A stretch of DNA of 36,900 bases. It comes from a virus. This document shows, one piece after another, positions 1-7,692 of the stretch (its first letter is position 1; the number at the start of each line of letters is the position of its first letter). The notes below the pieces were generated by a model, which saw nothing but the letters and a program-made list of their open reading frames with translations, did not search any database and was not told the origin of the DNA. The stretch covers positions 1-36,900 of IMG/VR virus record IMGVR_UViG_3300044612_000246; one strand, written 5' to 3'. The position numbers and the translations under genes are program-made.

Positions 1-28
1 ATTATCAACGGGTTCTGATCGGAGTTCG

Positions 29-34
29 TATAAT
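29..34 (+). promoter_or_regulatory. Candidate promoter -10 element upstream of terL
   Basis: A perfect sigma70 -10 hexamer TATAAT lies at 29-34 in the terS-terL intergenic, about 180 bp ahead of terL. The best-placed -35 (CAACGG at 7-12, 16-bp spacer) is poor, so the promoter may need an activator or may not be used. It sits just before the DnaA boxes and upstream of the palindrome at 98-118, so transcription could be controlled by proteins bound there. Confidence 0.4.
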
Positions 35-50
35 ACCCATTATGTTAAAT

Positions 51-91
51 GGTGGATAACCTGTGGATAACACCGATCCTCCTGTTGATAA
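51..91 (-). promoter_or_regulatory. Cluster of three helically phased DnaA boxes
   Basis: Read on the minus strand, 62-70 is a perfect DnaA box TTATCCACA, 51-59 is TTATCCACC (one mismatch) and 83-91 is TTATCAACA (one mismatch). All three point the same way and start 11 and 21 bp apart, close to one and two helical turns. A weaker plus-strand copy TTATCAACG lies at 2-10. DnaA is the host replication initiator, so this may be an origin, a place for host DnaA to load helicase, or a DnaA-controlled promoter. The same boxes recur in the right terminal copy. Confidence 0.6.
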
Positions 92-97
92 CCGCGT

Positions 98-118
98 AAA
101 TGAGAACGATTCGCATTT
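98..118. promoter_or_regulatory. Fur-box-like palindrome, site 1
   Basis: This 21-bp imperfect palindrome has 8 of 10 arm positions paired. It matches a near-copy at 36673-36693 at 18 of 21 positions. Its core TGAGAACGATTCGCA resembles gammaproteobacterial Fur operators of the type TGAGAATGATTCTCA. On the circle the two sites bracket the whole promoter and DnaA-box region between terS and terL. It could instead bind a phage regulator or the terminase. Confidence 0.45.
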
Positions 119-217
119 ACCCCCCCCGGGGGTGGCAGGTGGCGGGGGCGGCGCTGGCGTACTACCCCACAGAGACCCCCCCATGGGGGCAGATAACACC
201 CTTCGGGGAGGTATGAC
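119..217. other. GC-homopolymer-rich leader upstream of terL
   Basis: No gene is seen here. The stretch holds C and G runs that form palindromes: eight C followed by five G at 120-132, and CCCCCATGGGGG at 178-189. A short CCC-TTCG-GGG hairpin lies at 199-208 beside the terL ribosome binding site GGGGAGGT (205-212). The UUCG-type hairpin overlaps that binding site and could damp translation of the terminase. No cos-like feature can be claimed. Confidence 0.5.
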
Positions 218-1615
218 TTGAAAAATCCCTTCTACGACTTCGTCTCGCGCTATTACAGGAACCCTGTGGCCTTCGTAAGGGAGGTGCTAGGGGTAGAGCC
301 TGACCCGTGGCAGGTGGAGCTCCTAGAGCTTCTGGCGGCCGGTGAGCGCAAGATCAGCGTCCGCTCCGGCCACGGCACCGGCAAGTCCACGGCAGCCTCA
401 TGGTCGATGCTGTGGTTCATGCTCACCCGCGCCCCGGTCAAGGTGGTGGTCACGGCACCGACCGCCTCGCAGCTCTTCGACGCTCTTTTCGGCGAATGCC
501 GCCGCTGGGCCAAGCTGCTACCCCCAGCCATAGCCGACCTAATCGAGATCAAGTCCGACCGTATTGAACTAAAAGCCAGCCCGGAAGAGGCCTTCATCTC
601 GGCCCGTACCAGCCGCGCCGAACAACCGGACGCGCTGCAGGGTATCCACGCCGAGTATGTGCTGCTGGTGGTGGACGAGGCGCCGGGTGTCTCCGAGGCG
701 GTCTTCGAGGCCGCCGGTGGCTCGATGTCAGGCCACAATGCGACGACCCTGCTGCTCGGCAACCCCACCCGCACGCAGGGGTATTTCTACGACACGTTCT
801 ACCGCCTAGCCGGCGACTGGAAAAACCTGCACGTCTCCTGCCTAGACTCGCCCAGAGTCTCGAGCGAGTACGTCTCGGAGATGGCAAGCCGCTACGGCGA
901 GGGGTCGAACGCCTACCGGGTGCGCGTGCTCGGCGAGTTCCCGCTGGCCGACGACGACACGCTAATCGGGTTGGAGCTGGCGCAATCGGCCATCGACCGC
1001 GATGTGGTGCAGAACCCCGGTGCACCGATCCTCTGGGGTCTGGACGTCGCGCGTTTTGGTGCTGACTCCTCGGCGCTGTGCAAGCGGCAGGCGAATGTGG
1101 TGCTCGAGCCGGTCAAGACATGGCGCAACCTAGACCTGATGAGCCTATCCGGTGCGGTGCTGCACGAATGGGAATCGACCGACCCCAAAGATCGCCCAGT
1201 CGAGATACTGGTCGATAGCATCGGCTTGGGCGCAGGTGTAGTCGATCGATTACGGGAGCTGAAGCTACCCTGCCGCGGCATCAACGTCGGTGAGTCGCCG
1301 GCCATCAAGGGGCAGTATGCGAACCTGCGCGCAGAGCTTTGGGGCAAGACCAAGGCATGGCTCGAGGCGCGCGATTGCAAACTGCCGCGTGACGAAAGGC
1401 TGGTCAATGAATTATCCTCACCGCGGTACTCGTTCATGAGCAACGGCAAGCTGAAGCTCGAGAGCAAGGACGACATGAAGCGCCGCGGGTTAGCATCGCC
1501 TGACGTGGCGGACGCATTTGTGCTGACCTTTGCGAGCGATGCGGCGACGATTGGCGGTGCGTATTCGCCGACGTGGACAAAATCGGTCAAGAGACAGATT
1601 CGAGGTGTGGTATGA
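218..1615 (+). CDS. terL: Terminase large subunit (packaging ATPase/nuclease)
   Basis: This is the motor that pumps DNA into the procapsid and cuts it. Walker A is at residues 51-58 (GHGTGKST) and Walker B with the catalytic Glu at 148-155 (VLLVVDEA). The C-terminal RNase H-like nuclease shows GLDVARFG, VDSIGLG and a late SPDVADAF acidic motif. At 465 aa it has normal family length. The start is TTG at 218 behind a strong GGGGAGGT site; the next in-frame Met is residue 64, past Walker A. A three-codon ATG ACT TGA at 213-221 overlaps the start in another frame. The partner terS precedes it across the contig junction. Confidence 0.95.
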   Translation: MKNPFYDFVSRYYRNPVAFVREVLGVEPDPWQVELLELLAAGERKISVRSGHGTGKSTAASWSMLWFMLTRAPVKVVVTAPTASQLFDALFGECRRWAKLLPPAIADLIEIKSDRIELKASPEEAFISARTSRAEQPDALQGIHAEYVLLVVDEAPGVSEAVFEAAGGSMSGHNATTLLLGNPTRTQGYFYDTFYRLAGDWKNLHVSCLDSPRVSSEYVSEMASRYGEGSNAYRVRVLGEFPLADDDTLIGLELAQSAIDRDVVQNPGAPILWGLDVARFGADSSALCKRQANVVLEPVKTWRNLDLMSLSGAVLHEWESTDPKDRPVEILVDSIGLGAGVVDRLRELKLPCRGINVGESPAIKGQYANLRAELWGKTKAWLEARDCKLPRDERLVNELSSPRYSFMSNGKLKLESKDDMKRRGLASPDVADAFVLTFASDAATIGGAYSPTWTKSVKRQIRGVV

Positions 1616-2172
1616 GCATTGATCATCTAGGCGGCTTTATCCCAGAGGGTGACCGCGCGACATGGATGCCTGACATTTGGGGCTACCTTGCACTGCACTA
1701 CGGCATCAAGTCGGTGATCGACATCGGCGCAGGCTACGGCCACAACATCAAGTGGTGGCATGACCTCGGATTTGACGCGGTGGGTGTGGAGGGGCACCCA
1801 GTCGCGCTTGCCGAGAGTCCGGCCAAGGATATTCTCATCTCGCACGACTACGAACGCGGCGCGTATGTGCCACAGCGCGAGTTTGACCTCGCCATCTGCA
1901 CCGAGTTTGTCGAGCACGTTGACCGCAAGTGCGAGCAGAACTGGTTCGCAACGATGCACAAGTGCAAGTATGTGCTGATGTGCCACGCCGTACCCGGTCA
2001 AGGTGGCCACCACCACGTCAATGAGCAGACGACCGATTATTGGATCGAGCGCTTTGGCGAAAATGGCTTCAAATGCGACTGGATCACCTCGCTCATGTTC
2101 CGCGAAACGGACAAGCGCCAAGGATCTTCTTGGGGCCGCCCAACATTGCTGTTCTTCATTCGTGATCTATGA
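1612..2172 (+). CDS. Class I SAM-dependent methyltransferase
   Basis: The 186-aa protein has a Rossmann-fold SAM-binding motif VIDIGAGYG at residues 35-43, an acidic residue ending the second strand (VGVEGH), and a DLAICTEFVEHV segment typical of class I methyltransferases. Its ATG overlaps the terL stop (ATGA), so the two are translationally coupled. The substrate is unknown. The next genes are a glycosyltransferase and a beta-propeller glycosidase-like protein, which suggests methylation of a sugar or of a virion glycan rather than DNA. No DNA methylase target motif such as DPPY is seen. Confidence 0.85.
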   Translation: MSIDHLGGFIPEGDRATWMPDIWGYLALHYGIKSVIDIGAGYGHNIKWWHDLGFDAVGVEGHPVALAESPAKDILISHDYERGAYVPQREFDLAICTEFVEHVDRKCEQNWFATMHKCKYVLMCHAVPGQGGHHHVNEQTTDYWIERFGENGFKCDWITSLMFRETDKRQGSSWGRPTLLFFIRDL

Positions 2173-2777
2173 AGTATTACTGCATCACGCTTTCTGAAAC
2201 ACCGGAGCGCACCGAGCACGCTCGAGCGCAGGCTGCGAAACATGGCATCGAGTTGGATTTTATATATGGCATCTTCGGCAAGACCATGCAGGTCAAGTCC
2301 GAGATCCCAATGCACAGCGACTATTTCGTTACGCGAGGCGCTACTTGCTTGGTTCTGTCATGGCACATCGCTTGGCAGATCGCGTGGCGCGAGGGTCACG
2401 AAGAGTTTGTGATCTTTGAGGATGACTTCATCCTGCCGGATAACTTCTCCGAACGCTGGCCGAAGGTGCGCGCGCAGATTCCAGAGTCCTGCGATTTGGT
2501 TTACCTCAATTCTTGCTGCGTAGACGGGAAGCCTGCACGCAAGGAGTACGAGGATCTGTGGGATATCAAATATCCGCTTTGCACTGCCGCGCTGTGGCAC
2601 CGCCGCCGCGCGATTCCGACGCTGCAGATGTACACCAAGCCGGCCAACACGCCGGTGGATATTTTGCTCGAGTGGTACGCGCTTCCGCATCTGCGCGTGC
2701 TGACTGTGGTGCCAGAGCTGGTATCGCAGGCCACGCAGCAGCGTGAGAATCCGATGCCATCGACCATCCACATGTGA
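2169..2777 (+). CDS. GT25-like glycosyltransferase (LPS biosynthesis type)
   Basis: The N-terminus (YCITLSETPERTEHARAQAA) and the later block GATCLVLSWHIAWQIAW followed by FVIFEDDF match the layout of glycosyltransferase family 25, whose members add galactose or glucose to lipopolysaccharide or collagen. The acidic EDD at residues 84-86 is the expected nucleotide-sugar/metal site. At 202 aa it is about the minimal catalytic domain. It overlaps the methyltransferase stop by 4 bp. A role in decorating virion proteins or changing the host surface is inferred from context only. Confidence 0.8.
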   Translation: MKYYCITLSETPERTEHARAQAAKHGIELDFIYGIFGKTMQVKSEIPMHSDYFVTRGATCLVLSWHIAWQIAWREGHEEFVIFEDDFILPDNFSERWPKVRAQIPESCDLVYLNSCCVDGKPARKEYEDLWDIKYPLCTAALWHRRRAIPTLQMYTKPANTPVDILLEWYALPHLRVLTVVPELVSQATQQRENPMPSTIHM

Positions 2778-2785
2778 GGAGACTG

Positions 2786-3796
2786 ATGAATGCTAAAGCC
2801 AAGCGACGTCGCACTATTCCAGAAGCGCCTCGACAAGAAAGCCCCGGCCAAGCCGGAGCCAAAGAAACCGCCGCAGCCGCCAAAGAAAACGCCACCGGAT
2901 TTGCCCCCGGCCGCGTAATACTCGCCGAGCATGGCGTGCGGATGTTGCGCCTAGAGATACCGGGCGAATATCCAGCGTGCAATCCGTCGATCGCCAAAGA
3001 TGGCGCGGGAAATCTCGCGTGCATTGTCCGCACGGTCAACTACCAGCTCGGCGTCGAGGGTGGTATCTCGTTTGGCAATAGCCCGAGGCCGGATACCGTC
3101 AACTGGTTCGTGCGCATCAACCCTGATTTGACGCAAGGCGAGACACGGCAGATTGACGAGGGCATCGCGCGCTCGCAGCGAGTGCCAGCGCGTGATGGCC
3201 TCGAGGATGCGCGTCTCTTTTGGTGGCGCGATGGTTGGTGGTACATGGCCTCGGCCTGTCACCACGGGCCGCGCTGCCGTAACACGATGGCGTTATGCCA
3301 GCTTCCGCATAACGAGCCGGTGCAAGAGCTAGAGTTCTTGGTCAGTCCGCACAATTTTGAGCGCGAAAAGAATTGGATGCCGTTTGTGGACGGTAGCCGT
3401 CTCGGATTTCTGTATTACGGATCACCCGCAGAATCGTATGAGCTGTGGCCGCAGAATCGACGCCTGAATCTGGGCGGCGACGATGGCCGCCTCAAGGGGT
3501 GGTCTGGCTCGTCGCAGTTGGTGCGATACGGAGAGTGGTGGCTCGGTGTGGTGCATCAGCGCCAGAAGCAGCGCGGCAAGCATGTGTATGCGCATCGCCT
3601 AGTGACGTTTAACGATCTGCTTATTCCGGTGCAGGTTGGGCGGGAGTTCTTCTTCCGTGACGAAACGGTGGAGTTCTGCGCCGGTCTGGTAGAACACCAA
3701 GGCCAATATCTGCTCTCGTTTGGCCTGATGGATCGTGAAGCGTGGATTTGTGCACTCGCGCCGGTTCAGGTTGAAAGTCTGCTCGGGGGACAATAG
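2786..3796 (+). CDS. Beta-propeller glycosidase/phosphorylase-like protein
   Basis: The body from about residue 50 onward has repeating sheet-like blocks with Trp/Tyr/Gly turns (GLEDARLFWWRDGWWYMAS; NWMPFVDGSRLGFLYYGSP; GWSGSSQLVRYGEWWLGVV). The EDAR motif recalls the EDPR-type motifs of five-bladed GH130/GH32/GH43-like folds. That suggests a sugar-processing or sugar-binding enzyme acting with the glycosyltransferase before it. Catalytic residues cannot be assigned with certainty. The start is doubtful: ATG 2786 gives a low-GC3 N-terminus, ATG 2942 lacks a ribosome site, and the preceding small frame may be fused by a frameshift. Confidence 0.7.
   Translation: MNAKAKRRRTIPEAPRQESPGQAGAKETAAAAKENATGFAPGRVILAEHGVRMLRLEIPGEYPACNPSIAKDGAGNLACIVRTVNYQLGVEGGISFGNSPRPDTVNWFVRINPDLTQGETRQIDEGIARSQRVPARDGLEDARLFWWRDGWWYMASACHHGPRCRNTMALCQLPHNEPVQELEFLVSPHNFEREKNWMPFVDGSRLGFLYYGSPAESYELWPQNRRLNLGGDDGRLKGWSGSSQLVRYGEWWLGVVHQRQKQRGKHVYAHRLVTFNDLLIPVQVGREFFFRDETVEFCAGLVEHQGQYLLSFGLMDREAWICALAPVQVESLLGGQ
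2790..2918 (+). CDS. Small Pro/Lys-rich peptide, possibly the true N-terminus of the next gene
   Basis: ATG at 2790 opens a 42-aa frame beginning MLKPSDVALFQKRLDKK and continuing as a Pro/Lys-rich tail to TAA at 2916-2918. The AGGAG at 2777-2781 is 8 nt upstream, better spaced for this start than for the ATG at 2786 in the neighbouring frame. Third-position GC here is about 74%, against about 48% for the same bases read in the beta-propeller frame, so this frame looks coding. A single extra C in the C5 run at 2904-2908, or a -1 ribosomal slip there, would join it in frame to the beta-propeller protein. Confidence 0.55.
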   Translation: MLKPSDVALFQKRLDKKAPAKPEPKKPPQPPKKTPPDLPPAA

Positions 3797-3824
3797 GAGA
3801 GGGATAATTTCGGCACGGGTGCCG
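3795..3824 (+). promoter_or_regulatory. Distant Shine-Dalgarno plus bridging hairpin ahead of portal
   Basis: A strong AGGAGAGGG lies at 3795-3803, 25 nt before the portal ATG, which is too far for normal initiation. Between them a CGGCA-CGGG-TGCCG hairpin (3811-3824) can form. Looping it out leaves about 11 nt between the ribosome site and ATG 3829. Bridging hairpins of this kind are known for phage T4 gene 38. This is inference from base pairing only. Confidence 0.4.
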
Positions 3825-3828
3825 GTCT

Positions 3829-6015
3829 ATGAACTATGCTGACGGATCGATGATCGAGAAGACCGAGGCTGCTCTAGGCCTTGGCCCTGAGCCTATGGAC
3901 GAAAGCGAGCTGCAGTCCGTAGTGCAGGCCGAGCTGGTCGATGCGGTATCGTTCATCGATAACGACCTCTCGCCGAACCGCGCTCGAGCGATTGAATACT
4001 ATCGCGGTGAGCCGTTTGGAAACGAGGAAGAAGGCCGCTCGCAGGTGGTGTCTACGGATGTCCGAGACACGATCAACGGCATCATGCCGTCTCTCATGCG
4101 CGTCTTCTTCGGCTCGTCCAAGGTGGTCGAGTTCGTACCGCGTGGCCCGGAAGATATCCAGACTGCCGAACAGGCGACCGATTACGTCAACTGGATTTTC
4201 ACCTCGGACAATAATGGCTTCTTGGTGCTGCACTCCGCATTCAAGGATGCGCTGCGCGGTGCGCTCGGTATCGTCAAGTTCTACTGGGAAGAGAAGATCA
4301 AGGTTAAGACCGAGCACTACACCGGTCTGGATGAAACCTCGCTGACGTTGCTGCTTGATGAGCCTGACGTGATTGGCTCGGCCATCAGCTCAGAGGATGA
4401 CCCGAGCTGGCAGGCTCCGGTTGACCCGATGACCGGGCAGCCGGTGATTGACCCCAACACGGGACTGCCTCCGCAGGCGCCGCAGATTTACGCTGTGGAG
4501 CTGAAGCGCGAGATCCGCGACGGTCGCGTGAAGGTGGAAGCTGTTCCGCCAGAAGAGTTCCTGATCGATCGCCGTGCTACCGGAATCATGGACGCCACCA
4601 TCGTTGCGCATCGTCGCATGATGACGGTGTCGGATCTGGTGGCGCTCGGCTACGACAAGGACGAGGTCGAGCAGCAGGCTGGCGTCTTTGAGCTAGACAC
4701 CAATGACGAGTATCTCGCTCGTAACCCGTATGCGCAGGCCTATGGCCCCGGCGGTACGCAGGACGACAAGCGCGTGCTCTACGTCGAGTCCTACATTCCG
4801 GTTGACTACGACCGCGATGGTATCGCAGAGCTTCGCAAGATCTGCACCATCGGCCACGGCTACAAGATCGTGATGAACGAGCCTTGCTCGCATCGTCCGT
4901 TCGCTTTGTTCTGCCCTGACCCGGAACCGCACGCACTGATCGGTCTGTCGATCTTTGACATGACTGCTGACCTGCAGCGCATCAAGTCCGCGGTCATGCG
5001 CAACATGCTCGATTCTTTGGCGCTCTCGATTCACCCACGGGTGGGTGTGGTCGAGGGTCAGGTCAATATGGACGACGTGCTGAACACAGAGGTCGGGGGC
5101 GTGATTAGACAGCGCGCTCCTGGCATGGTTCAACCGTTCTCCGTTCCGTTTGTTGGTCAGGCGGCATTCCCGATGCTCGGCTACTTAGACGAGGTGCGCG
5201 AGACGCGCACTGGCATGTCTAAGGCCGCGATGGGATTGGACGCCAATGCCCTACAGAGCACCACCCGTGCGGCGGTCGCCGCGACCGTCAGCGCCGCGCA
5301 GCAGCATCTTGAGCTGATCGCCCGAATCTTCGCCGAAACCGGGATGCGCGCCTTGTTCAAAGGCATTCTCAAGCTGGTTGTGGAGAATCAAGATCGCCCA
5401 CGGGTGGTGCGCCTTCGTAACCAGTGGGTGCCGATCGATCCACGCGGCTGGCAGGCTGAGATGGACGTTGAGATCAACGTCGCGCTCGGCGGTGGAACCG
5501 AAGAGCAGAAGGTGGCAACGCTCACGGCAATTGCGCAGAAGCAGGAGCAGATCCTGCAGACGCTCGGCCCACAGAATCCGCTCGTCACGCCGGTGCAGTA
5601 CTACAACACGCTGACCAAGCTGGTTGAGACGTCAGGCTTCAAGAATGCGGCCGACTTCTTCACCAATCCTGCGCTGGTGCAGCAGCCGCCTCCGCCTCCG
5701 CCTCCGCCAGATCCGGCGCAGATTTTGGCGCAGGTCGAGACGCAGAAGATTCAGGCGGACATCCAGAACAAGGCGGCAGCGCTCGAGCTGGATCGCCAGA
5801 AGATGTTGCTCGCCGATGATCGCGAGCGTGACAAGACCGAAGCGCAGTTGATGCTGCAGGCCTATGAGACGCAGTTGAAGTATGGCGTGCAGGTAGACAT
5901 GCAGCAGATCAATTCCATGATGAAGGCGCCTCGCGTGGCCACACCAAGTGAGCAGCGCCCGGTGATACCTGAGATTGCAATTCCGCCGGCGCCACCGGCT
6001 CAACCTTTGATCTAG
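3829..6015 (+). CDS. Portal (head-tail connector) protein
   Basis: Forms the dodecameric ring at one capsid vertex through which DNA enters and leaves. At 728 aa it is the size of P22-type podoviral portals. The order terL-portal-scaffold-capsid fits, as do the N-terminal helical region with RSQVVSTDVRDTINGIMPSL, a clip/wing region, and a helical barrel-like C-terminus. Odd points are a run of eight prolines near residue 625 followed by a long charged coiled coil. The start is taken at ATG 3829; ATG 3850 is an alternative with a weaker ribosome site. Confidence 0.9.
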   Translation: MNYADGSMIEKTEAALGLGPEPMDESELQSVVQAELVDAVSFIDNDLSPNRARAIEYYRGEPFGNEEEGRSQVVSTDVRDTINGIMPSLMRVFFGSSKVVEFVPRGPEDIQTAEQATDYVNWIFTSDNNGFLVLHSAFKDALRGALGIVKFYWEEKIKVKTEHYTGLDETSLTLLLDEPDVIGSAISSEDDPSWQAPVDPMTGQPVIDPNTGLPPQAPQIYAVELKREIRDGRVKVEAVPPEEFLIDRRATGIMDATIVAHRRMMTVSDLVALGYDKDEVEQQAGVFELDTNDEYLARNPYAQAYGPGGTQDDKRVLYVESYIPVDYDRDGIAELRKICTIGHGYKIVMNEPCSHRPFALFCPDPEPHALIGLSIFDMTADLQRIKSAVMRNMLDSLALSIHPRVGVVEGQVNMDDVLNTEVGGVIRQRAPGMVQPFSVPFVGQAAFPMLGYLDEVRETRTGMSKAAMGLDANALQSTTRAAVAATVSAAQQHLELIARIFAETGMRALFKGILKLVVENQDRPRVVRLRNQWVPIDPRGWQAEMDVEINVALGGGTEEQKVATLTAIAQKQEQILQTLGPQNPLVTPVQYYNTLTKLVETSGFKNAADFFTNPALVQQPPPPPPPPDPAQILAQVETQKIQADIQNKAAALELDRQKMLLADDRERDKTEAQLMLQAYETQLKYGVQVDMQQINSMMKAPRVATPSEQRPVIPEIAIPPAPPAQPLI

Positions 6016-6025
6016 TGAGGCGAAC

Positions 6026-6739
6026 ATGAGCACCGGTTCATCTTTCGGATATCAGCAGCCTTCCTACGGTGGCATGGGCGGAATGGGGGGGTATAACCCA
6101 TTCGGTGGCATGGGTTACGGCTCGTCGATGATGGGCGGCTATGGCCAGCCAATGGGCGGCGGCTACGGCTCCATGTACGGCAGCACCTACAGCAACCCGT
6201 ATGCGAGCAGCTACGGCAGCACCTATAACCCGTTTGGCTCATCGTCTTACGGCATGTCATACGATCCGTATATGTCGATGGGATTCGGCGGCGGATACCA
6301 GCAGCCGAGTTCTTATAACCCATTCTCTGGTGGCGGCTTCGGCACCACCTTCGGCAACATGGGCGGATATAACCAGATGGGCGGCTACGGTCAGGTTGGT
6401 CTAGGCTACCTGCCTCCTCCGCAGCCGACGATTAATGACACGGTCGCGAACCAGTTCATGCAGCAATACTATGGCGGTGCCTTTGGTCTTGGCGCGCAGC
6501 CGCAGCCGCGTCGCCAGCGCCCACGCAATCCATTCCGCCGTGAGCAGCCTTTTGTGCAGCCTGCGGTTATGGACATGTCATCGCAAAGCACTGCGCAGCC
6601 TGTCAGCAGTCCGGTCGGCGTCTCGCAGTCTGTTGTCAATCCGATCCAGTACGACACGGCTGCGCTGCCGACATCATTCTTCTCGCCGGGCGCGTTCGAC
6701 AGATCGCTCTTGGATGATCTGAATTACATGCGGTTCTAA
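6026..6739 (+). CDS. Gly/Tyr/Met-rich low-complexity virion-module protein
   Basis: The 237-aa protein has a first half almost entirely of Gly, Tyr, Ser, Met, Asn, Pro and Phe in short reiterated units such as YNPFGG, MGGYG and YGSTY. A basic PRRQRPRNPFRR patch follows, then a more ordinary tail ending LLDDLNYMRF. No enzyme motif is visible. The composition resembles prion-like, phase-separating domains. Placement directly after portal and a 1-bp overlap with the next gene suggest co-expression with head proteins. Function is unknown. Confidence 0.85.
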   Translation: MSTGSSFGYQQPSYGGMGGMGGYNPFGGMGYGSSMMGGYGQPMGGGYGSMYGSTYSNPYASSYGSTYNPFGSSSYGMSYDPYMSMGFGGGYQQPSSYNPFSGGGFGTTFGNMGGYNQMGGYGQVGLGYLPPPQPTINDTVANQFMQQYYGGAFGLGAQPQPRRQRPRNPFRREQPFVQPAVMDMSSQSTAQPVSSPVGVSQSVVNPIQYDTAALPTSFFSPGAFDRSLLDDLNYMRF

Positions 6740-7173
6740 TGGCTCTGGAGGTTCAACGTGTCCCTGAAGGCAGAATTCTTGAAGCTCTATCGTGCCTGCG
6801 CGGCTACCTGCACCAGTCTATGGAATGGGCTGAAGGCCGCGTGCAAGTCGATGACATCGCGGCTCTCGCGCTGGCTCCACAGTCGCAACTGTGGGTGGTG
6901 ATCGATAACAGCTTCGGCGTGCTGAACGGGTATCTGCTGACAGAGATTAAGCAGTACCCGAGAAAGAAGATGTTTGTTGTGCATTACTGCGTGATGGAAC
7001 CGCACATCAAGGAAAGCGTCGAAGAGCAGATGCACAAGACGATGGAGCAGTTTGCTCGAGACACCGGATGTTTTGGCGTGGAATTCTTCGGCCGGCCCGG
7101 CTGGAAGAAGCACGCCAAAAAGTTTGGATACAAAACGCAGACCGTAGTCTACGAGAAGCATTTCTATGGATGA
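6739..7173 (+). CDS. GNAT-fold-like GRPGW protein, copy A
   Basis: The 144-aa protein looks like a small alpha/beta acyltransferase-type fold, with the C-terminal block FFGRPGWKKHAKKFGY followed by a strand TVVYEKHF. Proteins with this motif recur beside phage structural genes. A homologue lies at 20794-21171 in this genome, sharing GRPGW, the preceding WAR/FAR helix and the closing VVxEK strand. Acetyltransferase activity is not shown because no clear acetyl-CoA loop (Q/RxxGxG/A) is visible. The ATG overlaps the previous stop (TAATG). Confidence 0.75.
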   Translation: MALEVQRVPEGRILEALSCLRGYLHQSMEWAEGRVQVDDIAALALAPQSQLWVVIDNSFGVLNGYLLTEIKQYPRKKMFVVHYCVMEPHIKESVEEQMHKTMEQFARDTGCFGVEFFGRPGWKKHAKKFGYKTQTVVYEKHFYG

Positions 7174-7351
7174 CATACGACAGTCAAAGGCGCCGAGTCC
7201 GAACAACGCACCGGTGCAGTATTCGCAGCAGTACCAGCATCTGCTGAACAACCAGTTGAAGCTGTACTTCAATCAAGTTGATAACAACAATCGTGAACTG
7301 ATCGCCTCTGTGCACAGTCTTAATGTGTTGTATTGGATAGGTGGGATTTAA
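7166..7351 (+). CDS. Small Gln/Asn-rich hypothetical protein
   Basis: The 61-aa protein overlaps the previous gene by 8 bp and ends in the TAATG of the next. It is rich in Asn and Gln with a hydrophobic C-terminus (LNVLYWIGGI). I do not recognise it. Tight coupling inside the head module suggests a minor virion or assembly role. Confidence 0.7.
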   Translation: MDDIRQSKAPSPNNAPVQYSQQYQHLLNNQLKLYFNQVDNNNRELIASVHSLNVLYWIGGI

Positions 7352-7692
7352 TGGGACAGTACCAAAACATAGTCGGCAAAAAATTAGGGAGCGCAATAGT
7401 AAGCGCGTCCTACGTCACTATTTACACCGCCCCGGCATTCACCCGCACTTACATTAAGGACATCAACATCTGCTCTGTCACGAATAACAACCATAATGTC
7501 TACGTCCACGTTGTTCCGTCTGGCGGAACCGCTGGAATCAGTAACGCGATTTTGTACAATTTTTTGATAAACGGTAACAGCGTTTACAACTGGAACGGAC
7601 TCGCCATCATGAACGAGGGCGATACAATTCAGGTCAAGGCGGACACAGCAGACAAAATCTGCGTTTACATCAGCGGAGCAGATGCAACATGA
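7351..7692 (+). CDS. Probable beta-sandwich virion decoration or fibre-like protein
   Basis: The 113-aa protein starts at ATG 7351 inside the upstream stop. Alternating hydrophobic strands and a GDTIQVKAD turn suggest a jelly-roll or beta-sandwich. Similar small proteins occur between portal and capsid genes of environmental phages. It contains no catalytic motif. A capsid surface or tail-attached role is inferred. Confidence 0.65.
   Translation: MGQYQNIVGKKLGSAIVSASYVTIYTAPAFTRTYIKDINICSVTNNNHNVYVHVVPSGGTAGISNAILYNFLINGNSVYNWNGLAIMNEGDTIQVKADTADKICVYISGADAT

Larger units (their letters stand above)
1..127. repeat. Terminal direct repeat, left copy
   Basis: Bases 1-127 are identical to 36774-36900, including the run of eight C at the end. 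Such an exact repeat at contig ends shows that the molecule closes on itself. The length of 127 equals a k-mer size commonly used by short-read assemblers, so an assembly overlap of a circular or circularly permuted genome is the likeliest reading. A true packaged direct terminal repeat cannot be excluded. Unit genome length is then 36,773 bp. Confidence 0.95.

Noticed and set aside
120-189. C/G-run palindromes as a cos site
   Set aside because: No terminal read evidence is available, the contig closes as a circle, and the TerS type suggests headful packaging. The runs may simply be GC-rich leader sequence.
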